Part shown: positions 26,046 to 34,546 of the stretch, one piece after another | Layout: every line of letters begins with the position of its first letter | Position numbering within the stretch: position 1 is the stretch's first letter | Origin: Trichothermofontia sichuanensis B231 | Lineage (GTDB): Bacteria > Cyanobacteriota > Cyanobacteriia > B231 | Assembly (NCBI RefSeq): GCF_026240635.1 | Contig: NZ_CP110848.1 | Location: 64,501 to 128,500 of the forward strand | DNA: 64,000 bases | Direction of reading: 5' to 3' | Translations under genes and position numbers: made by a program | Notes under the pieces: generated by a model | Databases searched by the model: none | Seen by the model: the letters and a program-made list of their open reading frames with translations, nothing else | Told to the model about the DNA's origin: nothing

Positions 26046-27299
26046 ATGAGTAAACTATTGGAGTACCTTGACGATCGCTTTAGCTTTGTTGAGAAAATTC
26101 AAGCTGAGCGACAACAGGCCCAATGTTGGCGATCGCTGCGGGTTCTGGGTCCACCACCGAGTTTAAAGAGGGGGAGTTTCAGGGCTGGGGCTGGGGTCCC
26201 CAAGGGGGGCGGTTATGTTGAACCGGTTGATGCAACAGCGTCTTCGCCGGCCAAGCGGTGGTTGTTGAATTTCAGTAGCAATGATTATCTCGGTTTAGCG
26301 ACCCATCCGGCTCTGATTGCGGCGGCCCAGGACTATGCCCAACGCTATGGTGTCGGGGCAACGGCTTCGCGTCTGGTTACGGGGAATTATGACATTCATG
26401 AAGCGTTGGAACAGGCATTAGCCCAAGCCTGTGGCCGGGAGGCGGCCTTGCTTTTTAGTTCTGGCTTCCAGGCTAATGCAACGATCGTGCCTGCTCTGCT
26501 GACCCGGCATTCCTTGATTTTGGTCGATCGCCTGAGCCACCACAGTGTGTTACACGGGGCGATCGCCAGCCAGGCGCGGCTCAAACGCTATCGTCACAAT
26601 GATCTTAATCATCTGGAAAGCTTACTCCAACAGGCGGCCCAACAGTCCTACGATCGCGTTCTAATTGTCACAGAAAGTGTCTTTAGTATGGATGGGGATC
26701 GCTCAGATCTGGATGGGTTGGTTCAAGTGGCTGATCGCTATGGTGCGCTTCTTTATATCGATGAGGCCCATGCCTGGGGGATACTCGGACCGGGGGGGAT
26801 GGGATTAGCGAGGCAGCAACCGCGGGTGGATCTGGTGTTAGGAACTTTTGGCAAAGCCTGGGGCAGCTTTGGGGCGTTTGTGGCCTGCTCCCAAGCCCTG
26901 CGGGATTATCTTATTAATATGTGTCCTGGGTTTATCTATACAACCGCCCTGCCCCCGCCGATCGTTGGCAGTTTGCACGCAGCCCTCAATCTGATGCCTC
27001 AGCTAGAGCCAGATCGTCGTACCGTTTTGGCCAATGCAGCCACCCTGCGGACACGCTTGCAGGCACTGGGATACGATACGGGCCAGTCAGATACCCAGAT
27101 TGTCCCCATCTGGCTCGGCGAGGAGGAGCGGGCGTTGGGGCTGGCCCAGTGGTTAGAAGCACAGGGCATTCTAGCGATCGCGATTCGTCCGCCTACGGTC
27201 CCGGCTGGCACCTCGCGATTACGGCTCGTCGTGACCGCCCAGCATCAGGCACAACACCTTAATCTATTATTAGAGGCGATTGGCGCTTGGTCAGGCTGA
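26046..27299 (+). CDS. bioF: 8-amino-7-oxononanoate synthase
   Basis: The 417-residue protein is an alpha-oxoamine synthase. Motifs are NFSSNDYLGLATHPALIAAA, YGVGATASRLVTGNYDIHEA, LLFSSGFQANATIVPALLTR, VIVTESVFSMDGDRSDL-like VTESVFSMDGDRSDLDG, LLYIDEAHAWGILGPGG and GTFGKAWGSFGAF, whose lysine should bind pyridoxal phosphate. The C-terminus has IRPPTVPAGTSRLRLVVTA. It condenses pimeloyl-ACP with alanine in biotin synthesis. A 40-residue insertion rich in Gly and Pro near residues 38-75 is unusual. It is first in an operon with a BioH-like hydrolase and bioC. Confidence 0.95.
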   Translation: MSKLLEYLDDRFSFVEKIQAERQQAQCWRSLRVLGPPPSLKRGSFRAGAGVPKGGGYVEPVDATASSPAKRWLLNFSSNDYLGLATHPALIAAAQDYAQRYGVGATASRLVTGNYDIHEALEQALAQACGREAALLFSSGFQANATIVPALLTRHSLILVDRLSHHSVLHGAIASQARLKRYRHNDLNHLESLLQQAAQQSYDRVLIVTESVFSMDGDRSDLDGLVQVADRYGALLYIDEAHAWGILGPGGMGLARQQPRVDLVLGTFGKAWGSFGAFVACSQALRDYLINMCPGFIYTTALPPPIVGSLHAALNLMPQLEPDRRTVLANAATLRTRLQALGYDTGQSDTQIVPIWLGEEERALGLAQWLEAQGILAIAIRPPTVPAGTSRLRLVVTAQHQAQHLNLLLEAIGAWSG

Positions 27300-27308
27300 C
27301 AAAATGGC

Positions 27309-28073
27309 ATGGGAAGATTGCTGGCAGTGATGGCCTATCATGGCTGGGGGTTTACGGCCCAGTGTTGGCAGGGTTGGCAGTCCCGGTTTCTGGCGTTGGG
27401 CCCGTGTCAATGGTACAGCTACGATCGCGGCTATTGGGGGGATGCACTGCCGGCAACGTCAGGTGAACGGCCAACTCCCTCGTTTTCGACCCCGGATAGC
27501 CAGCGGATTCTATTGACCCATTCCTATGGCCTGCATTGGGGTCTCGCGGATGGGCAAGCGTCGGGATGGTTAACGGATATTGACCTGCTGGTGATTTTTG
27601 GGGGCTTTCAGTCTTTCCATCCTTCGGAACCAAAGGCCCAGCGGCGATCGCAATTAGTCCTGCGCCAAATGCTCAAGCAGTTGGAACTGGACCCCCTGAC
27701 GGTTCTCCGCCAGTTTTACCAAAATTGCGATTATCCGGAATCCCTTCCAGACACCCGAATGCCGACCCTTAACCACGCCCTGCTCCTGCGTGACCTACAG
27801 GCCCTAGACCAAGCCCAGTTAGCGGTGGCCCTCCTGGCGCAAATTCCCAGAATTGTAATTTTTCAAGGATTACAGGATCGGATTGTACCTGTTACCCAGG
27901 CGGAGCAGCTATGGCAACAGGTGCGATTGGCCAGGGGAGACGGGAGGCGATCGTGCCCCTCAGGGGCCTGCCGATATATCCCGCTGGCTGGGGGCCATGC
28001 CCTCCCCTTTACCCACTTGGATGCGTGTTGGTCGCTCCTCCAGCCGACGTTATCGGCCATCCGGGCAGTATGA
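27309..28073 (+). CDS. Alpha/beta hydrolase, probable pimeloyl-ACP methyl ester esterase of BioH type
   Basis: The 254-residue protein starts MGRLLAVMAYHGWGFTAQCW, with the oxyanion-type HGWG. The nucleophile motif is LLTHSYGLHWGL (Ser72), the acid LQDRIVPVTQ (Asp190) and the base AGGHALPF (His230), a full catalytic triad. Its place between bioF and bioC argues that it cleaves the methyl ester of pimeloyl-ACP to end BioC-dependent chain synthesis. The gene is not clearly BioH, BioG or BioK by sequence alone. The start lies nine bases after bioF, and the stop overlaps the bioC start by ATGA. Confidence 0.75.
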   Translation: MGRLLAVMAYHGWGFTAQCWQGWQSRFLALGPCQWYSYDRGYWGDALPATSGERPTPSFSTPDSQRILLTHSYGLHWGLADGQASGWLTDIDLLVIFGGFQSFHPSEPKAQRRSQLVLRQMLKQLELDPLTVLRQFYQNCDYPESLPDTRMPTLNHALLLRDLQALDQAQLAVALLAQIPRIVIFQGLQDRIVPVTQAEQLWQQVRLARGDGRRSCPSGACRYIPLAGGHALPFTHLDACWSLLQPTLSAIRAV

Positions 28074-28918
28074 AGTTGTCAGCAATGGTGGGTAAGTCTG
28101 ATGGGGAGACGGACCGCAAAGCGCAGATCGCGGCTACCTTTGGACAGGCTGCTGTTCGGTATGACCAGTATGCCCATGTGCAGCGCGAGTATGCAATCAA
28201 GTTGATGATGTTTTTGCAGCGTTTTTTGGCGGACCAGCCCAGAGCTTTGCCGCCGGGGCGAATTTTGGAAATTGGGTGTGGAACTGGCTTGATTACCCAA
28301 CAGTTACTCGCGCATTTCCCCGATCGCACGTTGGAAATTACGGATCTATCCCCCGCCATGCTGGCCTTTTGTCGGCAACAGGTGCAGCCGGACGATCACC
28401 CAGCCGCCAACCTCCACTTTCGGCAACTGGATGGCGAGGCCCCGATCGGGGTTGCTGCTCCCTATGCCCTGATTGTCACAGGGTTTACGATTCAATGGTT
28501 TAGTGATCCCCTGGCGGCTTTGCGACGCTATCTCCAGTGGCTTGAACCGGGTGGGATTTTATTAGTCGCCTTCCCTGACGATCGCAGTTTTCCGGAATGG
28601 CGGCTAGCCTGCCAGACCCTCGCCCTACCCTTTACGGCCAATCCGTTACCGCATACGGCGTCCCTAGTTCGGGGTCTCAGTCATCCGGCGATCGCGTTAC
28701 AGTGTCAGCAAGAGATGTCATCCGGCACTTATCCCTGTGCAGCAGATTTTTTCCGGGGCTTAAAAGCGATCGGTGCCCATTCCCCAGCCCACGATCGCCA
28801 GTTAACAACGACCCAATTCCGCCAGTTGCTTCGCTACCTCGATCAACACTCCCAGCCGGTCATCATCAGCTATGGAGTTACCCTCCTCCTCGCTCAGGTT
28901 CATTCCCTGGTTGACTGA
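28070..28918 (+). CDS. bioC: Malonyl-ACP O-methyltransferase
   Basis: The 282-residue protein begins MKLSAMVGKSDGETDRKAQI, then ATFGQAAVRYDQYAHVQREY. The SAM-binding motif ILEIGCGTGLITQQLLAHFP (about 70-90) and the DLSPAMLAFCR loop are clear. Downstream are LIVTGFTIQWFSDPLAALRR and LEPGGILLVAFPDDRSFPEW. It methylates malonyl-ACP to start pimelate synthesis. ATG 28070 forms an ATGA overlap with the hydrolase stop. The last residues (LVD) and the stop are encoded by the start of a family D repeat (GGTTGACTGA), so the original C-terminus may have been altered. Confidence 0.92.
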   Translation: MKLSAMVGKSDGETDRKAQIAATFGQAAVRYDQYAHVQREYAIKLMMFLQRFLADQPRALPPGRILEIGCGTGLITQQLLAHFPDRTLEITDLSPAMLAFCRQQVQPDDHPAANLHFRQLDGEAPIGVAAPYALIVTGFTIQWFSDPLAALRRYLQWLEPGGILLVAFPDDRSFPEWRLACQTLALPFTANPLPHTASLVRGLSHPAIALQCQQEMSSGTYPCAADFFRGLKAIGAHSPAHDRQLTTTQFRQLLRYLDQHSQPVIISYGVTLLLAQVHSLVD

Positions 28919-29058
28919 TCAATCTTTTGCCCTCGCGTGAGGAGTGAGGAGCGGGAAGACAGAAAAGAGAAGACAGAAAAGAGAACAGAGATGAGCACAC
29001 CGCCCGCGCTGGGAGAGGAGTTGGGGTGAGGGCAGTCGGAGTTTTTTCAGGCAATCAG
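28909..29058. repeat. Family D repeat, copy 1
   Basis: It starts GGTTGACTGATCAATCTTTT, has purine-rich GAAGACAGAAAAGAGAA runs and a GCTGGGAGAGGAGTTGGGG-type block, and ends TTTTTTCAGGCAATCAGG. Related copies lie at 33506 and 53871. The left end overlaps the bioC stop codon. Confidence 0.75.
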
Positions 29059-29117
29059 GGGTGATTTCTGATCTAACCTTGTTCCATTGCATTACGATCA
29101 ATCTCAATTCTCCAATC

Positions 29118-31652
29118 CTAAATGCTCCAATCCAAATGCTCATCCTTCAAAACAGTTGGGTGGATAGGAATTTTAATTGTAAACTCGGTCCCCTCATGCA
29201 ATTGGGATTGGCAGGTCAGGCTGCCGCCGTGGCGATCGACCACAATTTGGTAACTAATCGCCAGCCCTAGCCCCGTCCCTTTGCCAATGGGTTTGCTGGT
29301 AAAAAACGGGTCAAATAACCGTGCCTGGTCCTCTGGGGGAATACCGGTTCCATTGTCTTGAATCCGGATGTGAATTGCATCATCATCCGTGGTCTCGGTA
29401 ACCACTCGAATCTGGGGACCACTGGCTGATTCGGCAAGATCACGGGGCCATTTACCGCGATCGACCGCTTCTTCTAGGGCATCGATCGCATTACTGAGCA
29501 CATTCATAAACACCTGGTTGAGCTGGCCAGCGTAACACTCGACCAGGGGTAAATCACCATACGCTTTAATGACTTGAATTGCGGGGTGTTCGGGTTTAGC
29601 TTTTAAGCGGTGTTGCAAAATCATCAACGTGCTATCAATACCCTCATGAATATCGACGGGTTTTTTCTCCGCCTCATCCAGTCGGGAGAAGTGCCGCAGG
29701 GAGATTATAATTTTCTGAATGCGATCGACCCCAACTTGCATGGAGTTAATCAACTTAGGCAAGTCTTCACAGAGGAACTCCCAATCTATCGCTTCCAGAT
29801 AGGACTGGATATCTGGATCATCACCACATTTCTGTAGACAGTGATTCACTAAAGCTAATAGATCTTGCGTATACTGATTGGCATGTTCCAGGTTGCCATG
29901 AATAAAATTGATCGGATTATTAATTTCATGGGCAATGCCCGCGACCAACTGACCAAGACTGGACATTTTCTCGGTTTGCACCAGTTGCGCTTGGGTTTGC
30001 TGTAATTCATGGAGAGCCGTCTCTAATTGCTGGGCCTTGTTCCGCAAAATGGCTTCCGATCGTTGCAAACGGGCGTTGAGTTGCGCCAGTTCTGCGGCTT
30101 GGCGCAGGACGATATCGATAATCTCCTGGCGTAGGGCAAGGGCTGCCTCTAGTTCACAGGGTTTCCAGGGGTAGGCTTGGCGCTCGACGATTTCCTGCCA
30201 CCGGGCAAACGATCGCCGGGGTGATAGGCGAAAGGTATCCCCCGTTGGCACCACTTCCACTGGATGCTGGGGGTCACCCGCCCAGTCAACCGTGCGCACC
30301 ACTTCCGGACGAAACCACAACACGTAATTATGCGGTGGAGAGGAGATAGCGATCGCCAACAGGCCACTCGCCGTCTCCTTAAAGGCTGCGGCATCCGGAT
30401 AAGCATCGCTCAGGCAGTGGGTGGCAAAGAGGCCATCGGGACACTGCTGTCCCAGCCAAGTTCTGAGTTGTTGAATTTGAGCCACAGTCGGCGTTTCCCC
30501 GATCGTCGTGATGCGATCGTCAAAACAAATGGCGGCTCCCTGGGCACGGACTAGCTCTAGGAGCGTAGGTTGGTGTTGGGTAAGGCCATCAATAAAATTC
30601 GCTTCTGTCGCCATCCATTCTAAAAATTGACCAGGCAGTGATTTCAGGAACATGCGATAGTCCACATCAGCCATTGCCTCCTTTGCCGCTAATTCCATCG
30701 ACATCACCTGCCCCAGAAATTCACAGGCAAGACTTAACTGATAGGGAATATAGCGAGGGGAATAATGATGGCAAGCAATTAAACCCCACAAATCCCCCGC
30801 TTTGAGCAAAGAAATGTTTAGGGTCGCCCTAACCCCCATGTTCTTTAAATATTCAATATGGATCGGTGACACACTGCGTAAAATTGCATCGCTTAAGTCA
30901 AGAGGAGTATTATTAAGGGGATAATTAACTGGGAAAAGTGCAGCCGGTTGGTAGTTGACATCCGGGATAAGACGAATCCAGCGACGCTGGTAGAGCGATC
31001 GAGCGCGGCGAGGGATATCAGCTGCTGGATAATGCAGATGGAGCCAGGATTCTAAATCCTCTCGTTTTTCATCAACAATGACCTCGCCATTTTTCTGTTC
31101 ATCAAATCGGTAGATCATGACCCGATCGAAGCCCGTAATTTTCTGAACTTCCTGCGCTGCTACCTGACAGAGCTCTTCCAGATCAGTGGCATTTTGAAGA
31201 TGATGCGTAGCGGTCTGGACCAAATGGAAAAAGTCAAAGAAAGAAAGGTCAGCAAGGGTTGGGGCTGTGGGATGGGTTGTCGGCAATAATTCCAGAATCA
31301 AAATCTGATCCGGATTACGGTGAATCACACCATCCAAAGTAACCTCAATCTGGGTCTCAAGGCCAAACTTTAACGGATTAGCAGACTGGCAATCAGCCCG
31401 TCCCAGTGCCTGGGTCAGCAGGGCCATGTGTGGCTCATTGAGCAGCTTACTAATCGATTGACCGATCAGGCTTGCGGGAGACTGCCCCCAAAAAAGCTCG
31501 GTATTACCACTGATTTGTAGAATCTCAAGACTGGGTTCTGCCAACACCACCAGCAGGCCATGCGGTTGAATTGAACCTGGAATGTGAATGGGTTCTTCCT
31601 CGCAGGTGCTGAGATCAAATGGGAGGTCTGCTAAGGATACTTCTGGATTCAT
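29118..31652 (-). CDS. Bacteriophytochrome-type histidine kinase (CphB-like)
   Basis: The 844-residue protein is a PAS-GAF-PHY photosensor with a kinase. Cys17 precedes EEEPIHIPGSIQPHG, the position of the biliverdin-binding cysteine of bacteriophytochromes. The GAF domain has PAADIPRRARSLYQRRWIRL (209-), and at the Cph1 chromophore position Ile264 replaces Cys (SVSPIHIEYLKNMGV). The PHY tongue has SPRRSF (477-482). After a coiled coil come HisKA with His575 (HEINNPINF), the N box NVLSNAIDAL and DNGTGIPPEDQARLFDPFFT plus GTGLGLAI. It should autophosphorylate in a red/far-red-dependent way. No response regulator gene is nearby. Confidence 0.93.
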   Translation of the reverse strand: MNPEVSLADLPFDLSTCEEEPIHIPGSIQPHGLLVVLAEPSLEILQISGNTELFWGQSPASLIGQSISKLLNEPHMALLTQALGRADCQSANPLKFGLETQIEVTLDGVIHRNPDQILILELLPTTHPTAPTLADLSFFDFFHLVQTATHHLQNATDLEELCQVAAQEVQKITGFDRVMIYRFDEQKNGEVIVDEKREDLESWLHLHYPAADIPRRARSLYQRRWIRLIPDVNYQPAALFPVNYPLNNTPLDLSDAILRSVSPIHIEYLKNMGVRATLNISLLKAGDLWGLIACHHYSPRYIPYQLSLACEFLGQVMSMELAAKEAMADVDYRMFLKSLPGQFLEWMATEANFIDGLTQHQPTLLELVRAQGAAICFDDRITTIGETPTVAQIQQLRTWLGQQCPDGLFATHCLSDAYPDAAAFKETASGLLAIAISSPPHNYVLWFRPEVVRTVDWAGDPQHPVEVVPTGDTFRLSPRRSFARWQEIVERQAYPWKPCELEAALALRQEIIDIVLRQAAELAQLNARLQRSEAILRNKAQQLETALHELQQTQAQLVQTEKMSSLGQLVAGIAHEINNPINFIHGNLEHANQYTQDLLALVNHCLQKCGDDPDIQSYLEAIDWEFLCEDLPKLINSMQVGVDRIQKIIISLRHFSRLDEAEKKPVDIHEGIDSTLMILQHRLKAKPEHPAIQVIKAYGDLPLVECYAGQLNQVFMNVLSNAIDALEEAVDRGKWPRDLAESASGPQIRVVTETTDDDAIHIRIQDNGTGIPPEDQARLFDPFFTSKPIGKGTGLGLAISYQIVVDRHGGSLTCQSQLHEGTEFTIKIPIHPTVLKDEHLDWSI

Positions 31653-31909
31653 GGGCCTTACGAAGGGTTAGCGATCAGTGTTAGATATCCGGCATGGGGA
31701 TACGGCGCAGGAGATATTCTGGGTTACCTGAAAGCAGCCATACTCCTTTCAGCTTTCAGCCAGCACTACGCCCTATCAGGAAGCGAAGGCAGGCCAAGTC
31801 GCTTTCGCGGCGGTTTTTGGCGTGGAAGATGCCTATCCCTGATTGACAAGATGTTCAACCATCCCTAGCTCTCCCTCACCCCCTCAGCAGGGCAATCAAC
31901 CTCTGGGTA
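31653..31909. other. Intergenic stretch, no gene recognised
   Basis: This 257-base region upstream of the phytochrome gene holds an inverted CTGAAAG/CTTTCAG pair around 31727-31756 but no coding sequence I can support. Confidence 0.4.
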
Positions 31910-32419
31910 TTAGCGATCGCGGCGATCATCAGCAGCATCAAGCGCATCCAGTGAGTCAGAGGGACGCATCGCTTCCCGGCCCAGCATAAACATCCCCGCC
32001 ACTCCCAAGCACACGGAGAAGATATAGGGATACCAATCCTGGCGGATCTGATCCGCCAGGATCAGATCCGGACGCAGGCTGTGGGAATAGAGCATGAGGA
32101 GGGTCAGCAGCAGGGCGGCAAACCCTACAAAGCCTAACCCAACATAAATCCGAGCAGGACGCAAATCGGTATCACTGAGGGTATCGAGGTCGATCGCCGC
32201 CAGATCTTGCCAGGTTTCATCGGCCTGTTCCGCCGTTTTGCGAAGCTTAGCTGCGGCTGGGGGGGAGAGCAGGGGGAGTACGGTCGCGATCACTTTACGC
32301 CGCCAGGGCTGCTCCCATTCCCGCAATTGGGCAAACCAAGTTGGAGCAGAGGCAGAGGCCAAGGGATCGGGATCGGGCAAGGGCGGCGGTGTCGTCGCTG
32401 TCATTTCCTCTACGTCCAT
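31910..32419 (-). CDS. Predicted membrane protein with two TM helices, unknown function
   Basis: The 169-residue product has a proline-rich acidic N-terminus (TATTPPPLPDPDPLASAS), then an amphipathic helical part (LREWEQPWRRKVIATVLPLL, AAAKLRKTAEQADETWQDLA). Two TM helices follow (about 93-116, IYVGLGFVGFAALLLTLLML, and 132-150, YPYIFSVCLGVAGMFMLGRE). The C-terminus is charged. ATG 32419 was chosen over an upstream TTG. No family recognised. It is divergent from nothing nearby and lies alone between the phytochrome and ispD genes. Confidence 0.6.
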   Translation of the reverse strand: MDVEEMTATTPPPLPDPDPLASASAPTWFAQLREWEQPWRRKVIATVLPLLSPPAAAKLRKTAEQADETWQDLAAIDLDTLSDTDLRPARIYVGLGFVGFAALLLTLLMLYSHSLRPDLILADQIRQDWYPYIFSVCLGVAGMFMLGREAMRPSDSLDALDAADDRRDR

Positions 32420-32695
32420 GCTCAAGACCTGACCAAGCGGATAGCTGTACCTATTGTAGCGATTTGTAGCGACTCACCGGCTCGGTTCCCCCCAATCCCC
32501 AGCTATCCAGAGGGTGGAACAGCGATCATGACGGCTTGTGCGGCTGCGCCCCCTCCCACGACCAGTCCGCCCCCCTCAGTACTCGCCCCCGTGAATAATA
32601 ATGCCAAGGATGTGGCAGGGAAAGTCCAACAAAAAGGGTTACAACTTGAGCGCATAGGGGCTGATCTGTCTAATTTTTCTAGACTCAATCGCTGG

Positions 32696-33385
32696 TTATT
32701 CCTGAAAACGGGTTTGCAGAATCCATGCGGCGATCGCCAGATCGCTGGGCGTGGTTACTTTCAGGTTGGTTTCTTCCCCAGGGACAATCTTGACGGGTAA
32801 CTGGCAGCGTTCCAATAGGGCGGCATCGTCAGTAACTTCCCACCCCTGGATGCGAGCGCGTTCGTGACAGGCTTTAAGTTGGGCCACCGTGAACCCTTGG
32901 GGGGTTTGGGCAGCCCACAGTTGGCTGCGATCGGGGGTATGGTCGATCCAACCCTCAGCATTGACGACCTTAATGGTGTCTTTGACGGGAATAGCGGCAA
33001 TCAGGGCGGCACCATCGCTAAGCAGGCTGGTGGCGCAGCGGTTGAGTAGATCGGGGGTGGCTAAACAGCGGGCACCGTCATGGATCAGGACATGATGGGC
33101 ATCGGCAGGTAGGGCTTGCAGACCGCGCTCAACGGATTCTTGTCGCGTGCTCCCCCCATCTACCAAAACCACGGGTTTTGACAAGCTAAGATCTTGCAGC
33201 AGAACTTGAAAAGCGGGTTGATCAACGGGTTGGCTAATAATTCCAATCCACGTAATCTGGTCTGCCGCCGCAGCACTGAGTAGGGTCCAAGCCAGGATCG
33301 GTCTGCCATGTAGGGGCAATAGCAATTTGTTGCGATCGCTGCCCATGCGTTTACCACTGCCAGCGGCGGGAATGAGTAAATGCAA
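32696..33385 (-). CDS. ispD: 2-C-methyl-D-erythritol 4-phosphate cytidylyltransferase
   Basis: The 229-residue protein has the IspD signatures LLIPAAGSGKRMGSDRNKLL, LHGRPILAWTLL, VLVDGGSTRQESVERGLQAL, HVLIHDGARCLATPDLLNRC, AIPVKDTIKVV, TPQGFTVAQLKACHERA and VTDDAALLER. It makes CDP-methylerythritol in the MEP isoprenoid pathway. The start is probably TTG 33385: GAGAGG lies six bases upstream and the product then begins MHLLIPAAG as in other cyanobacteria. The ATG at 33421 would add 12 residues. Monocistronic. Confidence 0.94.
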   Translation of the reverse strand: MHLLIPAAGSGKRMGSDRNKLLLPLHGRPILAWTLLSAAAADQITWIGIISQPVDQPAFQVLLQDLSLSKPVVLVDGGSTRQESVERGLQALPADAHHVLIHDGARCLATPDLLNRCATSLLSDGAALIAAIPVKDTIKVVNAEGWIDHTPDRSQLWAAQTPQGFTVAQLKACHERARIQGWEVTDDAALLERCQLPVKIVPGEETNLKVTTPSDLAIAAWILQTRFQE

Positions 33386-33505
33386 ACTGTACCTCTCAAC
33401 CAGAGACCCAATGATTAGCACTGTTATTTTGCCCTAGAAGGGGGACATCCGGGTTGACTGCTTGAGGAGAGAGAAGAGAGGTAAGCAGGAAAACTCTTTT
33501 CTCCA

Positions 33506-33737
33506 GGTTGACTGACCAATCTTTGCCCCTGGCGCGAGGAAAGAGGAAAGAGAGAGGAGTGAGGATAGAGAACGGAGATAGTCACTCAGTTTCCCTCACT
33601 TCTCACTCCTCTATCCTCACTCCTATCTGCTCCAAGGGGCGAAGGGACTTTAACCTAAAAACTTGGTTTGCAGGCCCCTCTCCTGCTCTGGGGGCGGGGT
33701 GGGGGTGAGGGCCGTTCGGGCTTTGTCCGGCAATTAG
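33506..33737. repeat. Family D repeat, copy 2
   Basis: It starts GGTTGACTGACCAATCTTTG, continues with purine-rich GAGGAAAGAGGAAAGAGAG and pyrimidine-rich CTCACTTCTCACTCCTCTAT blocks that are inverted relative to each other, and ends CTTTGTCCGGCAATTAGG. A shorter related start (GGGTTGACTGCTTGAGG) lies at 33452. It makes up most of the 512-base gap before the DUF3124 gene; the rest has no gene. Confidence 0.75.
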
Positions 33738-33897
33738 GAGGAACATCTCCCAAGGCTGAGGAGGGGGTGAGACGCTTCCCCCGTAATCTATGGCATCTGG
33801 AGCGGGACAGTGGATCAGGTCTAGGGCACCTTCACGCCAATGATAGAATCGTCGCAACGATCCGATAGACAGGCCCAAATGGGTCAATGTAGATTCA

Positions 33898-34527
33898 ATG
33901 TTGTCGCTTAAACCAGCATTCCCCCAGTGGTTGATCGCACGGGCCTTCATGGGGGTAATGCTCGCGATTGTGCTCATAGCCTGCGCTGCATCCTCTGACC
34001 CCAATCAACCCACCGGGGTTAACCAGCACATTCGCCAACTGGCCACCGTTACCCTCGACCCCACCAAAGTCACAGTCGGACAAACTCTTTATGTCCCCGT
34101 CTACTCCTATATCTATCACCACAATCGTCCGGATCAAATCATCAATTTAGCTACCACCCTCAGCATCCGCAATACGGATTTAGAGCATCCCATTACGCTG
34201 ACCTCAGTGCGTTACTACGACACCAATGGGGTATTTATTCGCCAATATACTGAAGCACCTGTAGAACTGCCCCCCTTAGCGTCAACGGAGGTTTTTATCC
34301 AAACAGATGACCTCACCGGCGGAACTGGGGCCAATTTCATCGTTGAATGGGTGGCGACTACCCCGGTCTATGCTCCCGTGGTTGAAGCCGTGATCATTAG
34401 TACCGCTTCATCCCAAGGAATTTCGTTGATCACATCAGGGCGGGTACTGCGACAATTTGGGCAACTGAAGCCGTTAGAACAGCCTGCCGCGAACAAGCCT
34501 GCTGCGCAGCAGCCTGTCGCTAACTAA
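33898..34527 (+). CDS. DUF3124 lipoprotein
   Basis: The 209-residue product has an N-terminal signal with the lipobox-like LIVLIACAA (Cys about 27), so it is probably a lipoprotein. The body matches DUF3124: TVGQTLYVPVYSYIYHHNRP, NLATTLSIRNTDLEHPITLT, SVRYYDTNGVFIRQYTEAPV, LPPLASTEVFIQTDDLTGGT and GANFIVEWVATTPVYAPVVE. The family has a beta-sandwich look and no known function. The tail carries an alanine/proline/glutamine repeat (EQPAANKPAAQQPVAN). It is convergent with the pentapeptide gene. Confidence 0.85.
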   Translation: MLSLKPAFPQWLIARAFMGVMLAIVLIACAASSDPNQPTGVNQHIRQLATVTLDPTKVTVGQTLYVPVYSYIYHHNRPDQIINLATTLSIRNTDLEHPITLTSVRYYDTNGVFIRQYTEAPVELPPLASTEVFIQTDDLTGGTGANFIVEWVATTPVYAPVVEAVIISTASSQGISLITSGRVLRQFGQLKPLEQPAANKPAAQQPVAN

Positions 34528-34546
34528 GGGTAGGGCTACTATTGGT

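Noticed and set aside
32207-32800. 197-residue plus-strand frame across the ispD-membrane protein gap
   Set aside because: It is mostly antisense to the two minus-strand genes; the gap part is Pro/Ala-rich without motifs.
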